Origin: Planctomycetota bacterium
GTDB lineage: Bacteria; Planctomycetota; JAJSAM01; JAJVHW01
Assembly (NCBI GenBank): GCA_024280885.1
Contig: JAJRPF010000048.1
Coordinates: 248,001-312,000, forward strand
Direction of reading: 5' to 3'
Length of the DNA: 64,000 nucleotides
The notes beneath the pieces were generated by a model, which saw only the letters and a program-made list of their open reading frames with translations, had not been told where the DNA came from and made no database searches. The position numbers and the translations under genes were made by a program. This document shows positions 6,183 through 14,700 of this stretch, piece after piece (positions within the stretch are counted from its first letter, which is position 1; the number at the start of each line of letters is the position of its first letter).

Positions 6183-8645
6183 ATGAGGCTCATCACCTGC
6201 CCGAAGTGCACATCCCAATTCGACATCGCCAGCATGAAAGCCGGCACGAGCTTCGTCTGTGGCAAATGCCGCAACGTGCTTGAGGTTCCTGAAGCAGGAC
6301 CGGTCGTGCAACCGGTCTCTTCCCCGACGGGCATGACGAAGGGCACGAAGGGCTCGGCCGCACCGCCACCGACCGTCTCGCTGACGCCGGACCAAGTGCG
6401 CAAGGCGCTGAAGGCATCGCGCGATGTCGGCGCGCACTCGTCGGCGGCGAAGCCCGCAGGCGGGCAGCGCAAGTTGCCGAAGGCGATGCAGAAGCGTGCG
6501 AACGCTTCGGCGGAGCAGAATGCGCAGCGTGCCGGCGGACAGACGGGGCAGTTGCCCGATCCAGGACCGGCCCGCTCGAAGACGTCGGCGCAACGCGGAG
6601 CGGCGAAGGCGCGCGGGTCGGCAAGCGCTAGCGGATCCGCAACGTCCAGCAGATCTGCAACGTCCGGCAGATCTGGGCGCGCGGCGGGGGCGTCACGCGG
6701 AGGTTCGAAGCCCGCCGCGAAGGCAAGGCCAGCCGCGAAGACCAGCGCGAAATCGAGTTCCTCCAGCCGTGGTGGCGGTGGTCGCGCGGCGCCTGCAGGC
6801 AAGCCGAAGAAGAAGTCGCAGACCCCGCTCTTCGTCGGGATCGGCGGCGCGGTGGTGCTCGCGATCGTCGCCTTCATGATGATGAAGGGCGGCGGCGAAG
6901 AGGCGACGGGACCTGTCGCCGGGACGACGCCTGAGACGGCAGATGCGGGCACGAGTGCGGATCCCGCGAACGGTACCGGAGGCATCGGTGCCACAGCGGC
7001 GACGGGCGCGCAGAACACGGGCTCGACTCCGACTCCGGCGCCAGTCGTAGCCAACGACCCGTACTCCAAGTTCTTGGCGCTCAGCCCGGAGCAGCAGACG
7101 GACTCGTTTGCACGCGAGATGCAAGCGGCCACCGGAAGCATGGAGTCGTTGAAGACGTTGCATGGCTTCTATTCCGACGAGCGCCTGGCGGGGAATTCCG
7201 CGGCGACGAAGGCGCGCAAGATGATCGGCGAGTCCGCTCTGCGTCTGGACTCGAAGGACAAGTGGGCGAACGAGGTCGTCGGGCGCAAGAACCTGGCGGC
7301 ATTCCTCAAGGCGTGCATCGAAGAATGCCCGACGGCCTTCAGCTACGCAGAAGAAGACGAGAACGCCATCCGCACCAAGTACGCGGACGTCGAGGACACC
7401 GAGGCGTGGGTCGAGCGCGCCGAGTTCCGCGAGTTCGAGAAACTCGTGACGCGCGTTCGCGCTCGCGAGGAGACGTTGAAGAACGACGGTCGGCTCGTCG
7501 AGGTCGAGAAGCAGAAGCAGTGGGTGCTTGAGAACGATCTCTTCGGCGGCTTCGAGATCATTGCCCGCAACGAAGACCCCTACGTCATCTTCCAGCAGTA
7601 TCCGAAATTCGGCGCCGACATGGCGCGCTACGACGCACAGCGAGTCAGCAAGGCGAAGCACCTCGCGAAGCGCGATGGCGTCATCTTCAACGAACTGAAC
7701 AATCAGTTCCGCGAACTCTTCGGCGAGCGCTTCGGTCTGCCGACGTTGCAGGAGAAGGGGCGCTTGCTGCGCGTGCTCATCATGTGGGATCGCGAGAGCT
7801 TCGACGCGTGGCACGAGAAGCAAGAGACCCAAATGCCGGGCCTCATCCGCGCCTACTACAGTCCGGCCGAGCGGCACATCGTGCACTACGTCGGCAAGAA
7901 GGCGTTGACCGAGCAGGACTACGTGAAGGCGGCACACGGTCGCATTCAGAAGCAGAGCGATCAGGTGACGTTCCACGAGGGAACACACCAACTCATGCAC
8001 GAGTACGCGTCGATCTACCGCGGGAGTCCGCTGCCGAACGATCCCGACGCGAAGGTCGATGTTCCGGCGCGCAAGTCGATGTGGTTCAGCGAAGGACTCG
8101 CCGAGTTCATGGGTGCGGTCGAGATCGACGAGAGCGATACCAAGGATCTTGGCGGCAAGTTCTATGGCCAGCGCTTGCTCCTCGGTCGCATCAACTTTGC
8201 GCGCCGTCTGCGCAAGCAGCAAACTCCCACGTGGTCCCTGCCGAAACTGCTCCTGCCGAATCACAACGGCGAGCTGATGCAGATGGGCGAGGAAGTGATT
8301 CCGGGGCGCGCGGACCTCGCGGCGAACCTCTTCTACGCTCAGGCCTGGGCGTTCGTGCACTTCAGTTGGAACTACGACAACGGCAAGTACCGCACCAAGT
8401 TCCTCGACTACATGGAACTCGTGCTCAAGAACGAGCACGGCCCCGAAGCACTCGCGAAGGTCTACGAACTCCCGAGTGCTGATGACTTCGGTGACGTCGA
8501 GAAGGAGTTCCAGTGGTACTGGACGCGACTCCTACGCACGAAAATCGGTAAGTTGCCGAGCAACGCCGGGTGGTTCACGCCGGATACCGATGCCCCCGAG
8601 GGGCGCATGGAAGACGAGGACGAGGGCGGCGACTACGACGAGTAG
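6183..8645 (+). CDS. Zinc-ribbon, membrane-anchored DUF1570-like metalloprotease
   Basis: An 820-residue protein. It opens with an MJ0042-like zinc ribbon (CPKCTSQF, then CGKCRNVLEVP), followed by about 170 residues of low-complexity Ala/Ser/Lys/Gly sequence. A single membrane helix lies at about 216-236 (VGIGGAVVLAIVAFMMM), then a large exposed domain. The latter carries an HExxH zinc site (HEGTH, about residue 598) followed by WFSEGLAEFMG, the layout of the DUF1570 family, which is frequent in planctomycetes. The family is presumed proteolytic, but substrates are unknown. The basic, disordered cytoplasmic segment next to a zinc ribbon is unusual. A GAGGAC motif precedes the start. An 8-bp stem hairpin follows the stop codon. 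Confidence 0.85.
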   Translation: MRLITCPKCTSQFDIASMKAGTSFVCGKCRNVLEVPEAGPVVQPVSSPTGMTKGTKGSAAPPPTVSLTPDQVRKALKASRDVGAHSSAAKPAGGQRKLPKAMQKRANASAEQNAQRAGGQTGQLPDPGPARSKTSAQRGAAKARGSASASGSATSSRSATSGRSGRAAGASRGGSKPAAKARPAAKTSAKSSSSSRGGGGRAAPAGKPKKKSQTPLFVGIGGAVVLAIVAFMMMKGGGEEATGPVAGTTPETADAGTSADPANGTGGIGATAATGAQNTGSTPTPAPVVANDPYSKFLALSPEQQTDSFAREMQAATGSMESLKTLHGFYSDERLAGNSAATKARKMIGESALRLDSKDKWANEVVGRKNLAAFLKACIEECPTAFSYAEEDENAIRTKYADVEDTEAWVERAEFREFEKLVTRVRAREETLKNDGRLVEVEKQKQWVLENDLFGGFEIIARNEDPYVIFQQYPKFGADMARYDAQRVSKAKHLAKRDGVIFNELNNQFRELFGERFGLPTLQEKGRLLRVLIMWDRESFDAWHEKQETQMPGLIRAYYSPAERHIVHYVGKKALTEQDYVKAAHGRIQKQSDQVTFHEGTHQLMHEYASIYRGSPLPNDPDAKVDVPARKSMWFSEGLAEFMGAVEIDESDTKDLGGKFYGQRLLLGRINFARRLRKQQTPTWSLPKLLLPNHNGELMQMGEEVIPGRADLAANLFYAQAWAFVHFSWNYDNGKYRTKFLDYMELVLKNEHGPEALAKVYELPSADDFGDVEKEFQWYWTRLLRTKIGKLPSNAGWFTPDTDAPEGRMEDEDEGGDYDE

Positions 8646-8647
8646 CG

Positions 8648-8667
8648 CGGACGCGAGGGCGCGTCCG
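8648..8667 (+). terminator. Hairpin after the DUF1570-like gene
   Basis: CGGACGCG-AGGG-CGCGTCCG is a perfect 8-bp stem with a 4-nt loop starting 2 bp after the stop codon. No T-run follows, as is common in G+C-rich genomes, so it may stop polymerase or protect the 3' end. Confidence 0.55.
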
Positions 8668-8714
8668 ATGCACTTCGGGGTTGGTCAGTTGGCACTCGTT
8701 GCACCGAGCTCGGC

Positions 8715-10358
8715 ATGAAGTTCGGACCCGGCGCGCCGGCGAGCGGCTTCGTGATTGCCGCTTGCTTGGCGCTACTTGCGCAGGTGGGTGTGCTCGCCGG
8801 CGTCGAGCCGATCTGGGACGACGCCGTCTTTCTCTTCGAGGACGAGCGCGTGCGTTCGTTGACCTCGGTCTTCACGTCGTTCGGCGAGCCGTTCTTCGGT
8901 CCACTGCGACCGAATGAGATGTACCGGCCGGTCGTGAACGCGTCGCTCGCGATCGACTGGTTCCTCTCGGGCAGCACGCCCGGCGCCGTCGGCCTGACGT
9001 GGTTCCACTTCGTCAACTTGCTCCTGCACGCGGCGAATGCGGGACTGGCGTTTCTCTTTCTCGCCAACCTCACCGGCCGCAGCGTGGGCGCGCCCTTGCT
9101 TGCCGCGTGCCTCTTCGCCGTGCATCCGCTCGCCGTGGAGCCGACTGCGTGGCTCGTCGGGCGCTGCGATCTGCTGGCGGTCTTCTTCGGACTGCTCTCG
9201 GGGATACTCCTGCTCCGCAGCCCGACCGACAAGCGCATGCTCGTCCCCGCGCTCTTACTCTTCACGCTCTCGCTCTTCGCCAAGGCGACGGCTGTCGCGA
9301 TGCCGCTCGCCGTTGCGTTGGGAGTCGTCGCGTACAAGGGCTTGCCGCCGAAGCGACTGCTCGGCAAGCGACTCCTCCCGCGCTTTGCGGCGTTTGCGAT
9401 TCCGGTCGTGATCTGGCTCGGTGCGCGTGTCGCGGTTCTCGGCGCTGCGTTCCCGCAAGCGGGTGGGCTGGCGTGGCGCGGCGAGATGTCGCTGCTCGAT
9501 CGCGCACTGGGCGTCGGCCGCGCGTTCGCCATCCTGGTCGGGCAGATCGCGATGCCGGCACGACTCTGTGGTGACTACGCGGCGGATCCGGCGTGGGACC
9601 CGAGCGGGAGCGCCGTGGGGCCGCTCGGTTGGATCGGGCTCGCGCTTCTCGTCGGCATGAGCGTCGCGGGGTTCGCGCTTCTGCGATCACACGCCAAGGT
9701 GGGCTATCCGCTGCTCGCGTTCGTGCTCTTCCTCGTGCCCGTGCTGCAGGTCGTTCCGATTGGGGCGATCGTCGCCGACCGTTTCGTATACCTGCCGATG
9801 CTCTTCGCGTTCCTCCTCGTCGGCGAGGGACTCGAACGCATCGTCGTGAACGTACCGCGTCCGGCGGTCCTCGCCACGACGTTCGCGATCTTCCTCGTGT
9901 TCGGCATCCAGTCGCATGTGCGCGCCGCGGCATGGACGGATCCCATCGCGTTCGATCGCGACGTGCTCCGCAGCTATCCCGGTGCTCGCAGCGCAACGCA
10001 GCGACTCGCGATTGCGCTCTCCGAGAACGGCGACGCCGACGATCGCCGCGAGGCGCTCGCGATGCTCCGCGATCTAGCGGAGCGCGAGGAGCGCCCGGAT
10101 CACGAGTGGAATTTGATCGGTGCGATGCTCGTGGAAGACGGACGCCTCGACGAGGCAGAAGAGGCCTTGCTGCGCGCGGTGGACTTCGCCGGTCGCCAAC
10201 CATTGATGGCCGCCAAGGCGCGCTACAATCTGGCGGTTGTCTACAAGCGGACCGGTCGCGTCGAGGAGGCGCGTGCGCTGCTTGTCAACCTGCTCGAATG
10301 GATGCCCGAACTGACGCTGGCGCAGCAGATGCTCGATCGTCTTCCCGCGCCGGAGTAG
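8715..10358 (+). CDS. Multi-spanning GT-C-like membrane protein with C-terminal TPRs
   Basis: A 547-residue membrane protein with about ten predicted helices followed by a soluble C-terminal part of about 130 residues. The N terminus shows the acidic pair DDAVFLFEDERV in the first external loop, where GT-C glycosyltransferases (PMT/TMTC type) keep their catalytic Asp, and then AVHPLAVEPTAWLVGRCDLLA, a segment seen again and again in TMTC-like bacterial proteins. The C-terminal part has TPR-like helices (DEAEEALLRAVDFAG, VYKRTGRVEEARALLVNLLEW). Such proteins are believed to glycosylate exported proteins using lipid-linked sugars. Donor and target are not visible. It lies 70 bp after the DUF1570 gene on the same strand, across a hairpin. 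Confidence 0.72.
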   Translation: MKFGPGAPASGFVIAACLALLAQVGVLAGVEPIWDDAVFLFEDERVRSLTSVFTSFGEPFFGPLRPNEMYRPVVNASLAIDWFLSGSTPGAVGLTWFHFVNLLLHAANAGLAFLFLANLTGRSVGAPLLAACLFAVHPLAVEPTAWLVGRCDLLAVFFGLLSGILLLRSPTDKRMLVPALLLFTLSLFAKATAVAMPLAVALGVVAYKGLPPKRLLGKRLLPRFAAFAIPVVIWLGARVAVLGAAFPQAGGLAWRGEMSLLDRALGVGRAFAILVGQIAMPARLCGDYAADPAWDPSGSAVGPLGWIGLALLVGMSVAGFALLRSHAKVGYPLLAFVLFLVPVLQVVPIGAIVADRFVYLPMLFAFLLVGEGLERIVVNVPRPAVLATTFAIFLVFGIQSHVRAAAWTDPIAFDRDVLRSYPGARSATQRLAIALSENGDADDRREALAMLRDLAEREERPDHEWNLIGAMLVEDGRLDEAEEALLRAVDFAGRQPLMAAKARYNLAVVYKRTGRVEEARALLVNLLEWMPELTLAQQMLDRLPAPE

Positions 10359-10372
10359 GGAGCGATTCGCCC

Positions 10373-11263
10373 TCAGAGCCCGCGGAACTGCTCGGGCGTG
10401 AACGGGGCCGCGTCGGGCGCATTCAAGACGGCGTCCAGCGTCTCGACAATGCGCGCCTTGTCCTTCGGGAGCGTGCCACCGAGCGGCAGGTAGTTGCTCG
10501 CGTGGTTGGAGCGGAACACCGCGCCCGAGACGTCCGTGTGCGCCACGAACTCGCGCAATTCGTGCGTCAGGGCGATCGGGTCCATCGGCACGAAGTCGCC
10601 GCGCTCGGCGTCGTCGCCGAGCGGTGTGCCGGCGACCGGCGTCACGACCAGCGTGCTGACGAAACGCGGGTCGATCGCCGAGATCACGCGCCCGGACTCG
10701 CGCGCGTGTTCGAGCGAGAGTTCGGCCCCGCCGGCGCCGAGCAGGATCATCGTCGAGAGCTTGATGCCGGCGTCCTTGGCCTTGTTCGCGACGCGGATCA
10801 TCTCGGCGGCGTCCACGCCCTTCTGCATGCGTTCGAGGACGGTGTCGTGACCGCTCTCGACACCGAGGTAGTACTGCGTGAGCCCGGCCTCGCGCAGAGC
10901 GCTCATCTCGTCCACGGTGCGGATCTGGAGTGCCTGCGGAGACGCGTAGCACGAGACGCGACGCAGCCGCGGAAACGCTGTGCGCAGGAGGTCGAGGATG
11001 GCGTGCAGGTACGAGGCCTTCGCGATCAGCGCGTCGCCGTCGGCCAGGAACACCTTGCGGACGGTCGCGCCGAGTTGGTCGCGGGCCGCTTCGATCTCGG
11101 CTGCGAGTTCCTCGATGCGTCGCACGCGGAAGCGCTTCTCGCGGTACATCGCGCAGAACGAGCACTCGTTCCAGGAGCAGCCGATTGTTGCCTGGAGGAT
11201 CAGGCTGTTGCCCTCGGAGGGCGGCCGGTAGAGCGTGCCCTCGTACTCGATCGTCAGCGGCAT
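10373..11263 (-). CDS. Radical SAM protein with CX4CX2C cluster motif
   Basis: A 296-residue radical SAM enzyme. The iron-sulfur motif is C29-X4-C34-X2-C37 (IGCSWNECSFCAMY), one residue longer than the classical CX3CX2C. This variant is known in a widespread, poorly characterised group related to the HemN/Elp3 class. The TIM-barrel features follow: KVFLADGDALI, RRVSCYASPQAL, YYLGVESGHDTVLERMQKG (SAM-binding region) and STMILLGAGG. There is no extra cluster domain. The next gene downstream of its promoter side (11283-11693) is on the same strand only 19 bp away, so the two are probably co-transcribed. The reaction is unknown. Confidence 0.88.
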   Translation of the reverse strand: MPLTIEYEGTLYRPPSEGNSLILQATIGCSWNECSFCAMYREKRFRVRRIEELAAEIEAARDQLGATVRKVFLADGDALIAKASYLHAILDLLRTAFPRLRRVSCYASPQALQIRTVDEMSALREAGLTQYYLGVESGHDTVLERMQKGVDAAEMIRVANKAKDAGIKLSTMILLGAGGAELSLEHARESGRVISAIDPRFVSTLVVTPVAGTPLGDDAERGDFVPMDPIALTHELREFVAHTDVSGAVFRSNHASNYLPLGGTLPKDKARIVETLDAVLNAPDAAPFTPEQFRGL

Positions 11264-11282
11264 CTCGTCTCCACCACGGACG

Positions 11283-11693
11283 CTACTTGCCGAGCGGCTT
11301 GAACGGTTCGTAGTCGGGGCAGTGCGTGGCGCGGATCTGCTCCGCGCGCTCTTCGTCGCCCATCACCGCGTACGCGCGGACCGCGTCGAGGTAGCGCTCG
11401 GCCTGGAATGCCGTATCGGCGAGTTGCTTCCAGGTGGAGGGGGCGGACTCGTTGCCGGACAGCCGCTCGGCGGCCTGCAGGAGAAACGCCGATCCGCGCT
11501 TGACGGCGTCGTCGGCCAGCAATGCGATGAGCTCCGCATTGTGCGTGACCTCGATGTACTCGACCGACTCCGGCCCACGCCCGTCCGCGATCATCTGACG
11601 GGCGATACCGTCGATCCTCGCCGCATCGGGGATGTCCCGATGAAGCATCTCGCGCTTGTCGAGTGGGTTGGTTGGTTCCTTGGGAGCACGCAT
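11283..11693 (-). CDS. Small helical hypothetical protein, co-transcribed with the radical SAM gene
   Basis: A 136-residue soluble protein without signal peptide or membrane segment. It is largely helical, with a TPR/HEAT-like pair in the second half (WKQLADTAFQAERYLDAVRAYAVMGDEERAEQIRATHC) and a first half containing RIDGIARQMIADG and AELIALLADDAVKRGSAFLLQAAERL. An AAGAGGG motif precedes the ATG. It lies 19 bp upstream of the radical SAM gene on the same strand and is divergent from the giant regulator, with about 105 bp between the starts. I do not recognise a named family; a helper or adaptor for the radical SAM enzyme is possible but unproven. Confidence 0.7.
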   Translation of the reverse strand: MRAPKEPTNPLDKREMLHRDIPDAARIDGIARQMIADGRGPESVEYIEVTHNAELIALLADDAVKRGSAFLLQAAERLSGNESAPSTWKQLADTAFQAERYLDAVRAYAVMGDEERAEQIRATHCPDYEPFKPLGK

Positions 11694-11797
11694 GAAAAAC
11701 CCTCTTGGGTGCAGGTCGCTCTACGATCTGATCGGGACTCGTTGCAGCGAGTGGCAGTCTGGACGCCAGAACCTACGCTGCGAGTCCGAGCAACGAC

Positions 11798-14700
11798 GTG
11801 GAATCTCGCAGCGCCTCCCCTCCGACACCCCTGGCCGGGCCGAGCCTCTCGGCCGGGCGCTTCGAGGTGGTGCGCGACCTCGGCGGGGGCGGCGGGGGGC
11901 GTGTGCACCTTGTGCGGGACTATCGGCAGGCGGGGGAACTGCGTGCTCTCAAGACCTCCGTCCGGCCAGGGCGCGAGGACGACGCTGCCGCGGCTCTTGA
12001 GCTTTTTCACGAGGCGCGCCTGCTCGCCGCGCTCGTCCATCGCGGCATTCCGAGGCTGCACGACATCGGTCGCAGCGCGGAGGGGCCGTGGATGCTCATG
12101 GAGTACATCGAGGCCGAGACGTCGGCCGAGGACGCGGATCCGGCGCTGCTGGCGCGCAGCCTCCTGGATGTGCTCGGGTATCTCCACCGCCACGGTTGGC
12201 TGCATCTCGACGTTAAGCCCGACAACGTCGTTGTCGCCCCGGGCGGCCGCGTCGTGTTGCTGGACTACGGTCTCGCCGTCCGCGAGGGTTCGGCGGTGCC
12301 GCCCCGCGGTACGCTGCCTTACGTTGCTCCGGAGGTGCTGGCAGGGGAACCTCCAACACCGCGCTCGGACCTCTGGTCGCTGGGCGCTGTCCTCCTGCGG
12401 CTCACCCTCGGCCGGCAGTTGGAGCCCGCAGCCGTGCTCGGGCCAGCCGACGTCTCGGACGCAGTGGACATGCCGCTGCCAGCGGATTGGTTGCGGCGAC
12501 TCCTCGACCCCGACCCGGCCCGCCGCTTTCCCTCGGCAGACGATGCGCGCAGTGCACTCGATGAGGCGCTCGGTCCCGAGGGAGCGCCCCCCGCGCCCCG
12601 CCCACTCCCGCATTGCCCCGTTCCGGCCGGGCGCACGTCGGAACTCGAGGGACTCGAACGCCACCTGCGCCGCGCGAGCGAGGAGTCCCGCCAAGCAGAC
12701 GACGACGTGGCGCGCGTCGGCTGCGAACCGCTCGTCCTTCTGCGCGGCGAGTCCGGGGTCGGCAAATCGCGCGTTCTCTTCGAGTTGCGGTTCCGCGCAC
12801 TGACGCGGGGCTGGGATGCGTACTCCGCATCGTGCGCGGACGAGCGGGATGCGCCGATGCCGGCGCTCGGGACCATCGTGGAGGCGGTCCTCTCGGACGC
12901 CGATCCGCACTCTCCGGCAGTCGAGAAACGGGGCCGGGCGGTCGCGAGCCTGCTCGCTGCACGGGGCGATCGCAGCGGCGCCGAGACCGCCGCTCGTTTC
13001 CTGGTCGATCGCGCAGCCGAAACGCGTGGACTGCTGCTCGTCGTCGAGGACCTGCAGAACGCGACCGCGATGTCGTTGCGCGTCCTCGGTGCCATCGCGC
13101 GCGCCGTCGGCGAAGAGACGGCCGCTGGGCGCCCGGTGCGCCTCGTCGTGGCCGTGTCTCTGACCGAGGGCGTGCCGCTGGGCGAGGAGATCGCCGAAGC
13201 CCTGGCGACGCTCGAGGCCGAGGGCGTCTTGCGATCGATGCCGGTCAGACCTCTCGGGCGAGAAGACGTGGTCAAACTGGTTCGTGGCGTTCTCGGACCG
13301 CACGCCCCCGCAGAGCGCGTCGCAGACATTCTGCGCATGCACGGCGGCGCGCACCCGCTCTTTGGCGAGGAACTCCTGTCACGCCTCGTCGAGGACGGCG
13401 CGCTCGTTCATGACGATGGGCGCTGGCGGATCGACACCCAGGTCGCCCCGCGTTTGCCCGAGAGCCTCCAGAGTGCCGTCAGCGCCCGCCTCGAGGAACT
13501 CCCGCCGCGCTCGCTGCTTGCGCTCCAGGTGGTCGCCACCCACGAACTGCCGATGCCGCGCGTTCGCGCCGCTGCACTGCTCTGTGGCGACGCGCGTTCG
13601 CTCCTCGCGGATCTCGAGAGCCGCGGTCTCGTGACACCGGCCGGATCTGCCCACGCGATATCGGTCGTCCACTCGGTGATCGCGCACACCGCCCTGGCCC
13701 TACTGAGCTCGGCCGGGCGCGAGCGGCTGCACGACGCCATTGCCGGTTGTCTGCCGAGTGTGGATCCCGCGGCAGCCGTGCGGCGCGCGTACCATCAGTC
13801 GCACGGCGCAGATCACGACGCCGGGTTTCGGGCCGCCACGTCAGCAGCGCGACGCCTGCGCTCCGAGGGCGAGCCCGGCCGCGCGGCCGACTTCGTGCGG
13901 CAGGCGCTGCGCTTGCTCGACGAGGGCGATCCGCGCATTCCGACGGTCAGGCGCTCTCTGGCAGAGCTACTCATTGCGTCGGGTCGGCCCGCCGCGGCGA
14001 CGAACGTCTATCGCGACCTGCTCTCGGCGTTGCGCGATGACCCCGTGCTCCGGGTGAAGCTTCAGCTCGGGTTGGCGGAGTCGCTGGACGCCGCCGGCCA
14101 GTCCGGTGAGGTCGCCACTGTTTGCCGTGCGGCGCTCCACGATCTCGAGGTCGGGCGCGGCGCGATGGACGAGGGCGAATACGATGACTTCCGCTTGGAC
14201 TCGCTCTCGCGCCTGGCTGGCGCGCAGCGTGCCATGGGCGACCTGCACGGCGCCATCGAGTCGGTGAAGTCGGCGCTGCCGCTGGCGACTGAAGGGCGTG
14301 GGGCCCAGCATGCGTCGCTGCTCGCGCTGCTCGGCAACGTCTTCGCGCAGATGGGGGAACTCGAACGCTCGCGTCAATTCCACGAGCGCTGTCTTGCGGT
14401 CTGCCGCGGGTTGGGGCGCCGACGCGGTATGGCGACCGCGCTCCACAACCTGGGGGTGACGTACGCACGCGAAGGGCGTCGCGACGAGGCCGCGCGTTCG
14501 TATCGCCAGTCCCTGCGCCTGGCGCGGCGTGCGCGTGACCTGCAAGGGGTGGCGGTCACGCTCGGCAACCTGGCCAACCTGCGCGCGGAGCAGGGCGACT
14601 TCACCGAGGCCGAGGCTCTCATGCGGCGCAGCCTCGCGTTGCGGCGGCGTATCGGCGACCTGGCGGGCATCGCGGCGACCAGCGGCAATCTGGCCGGTCT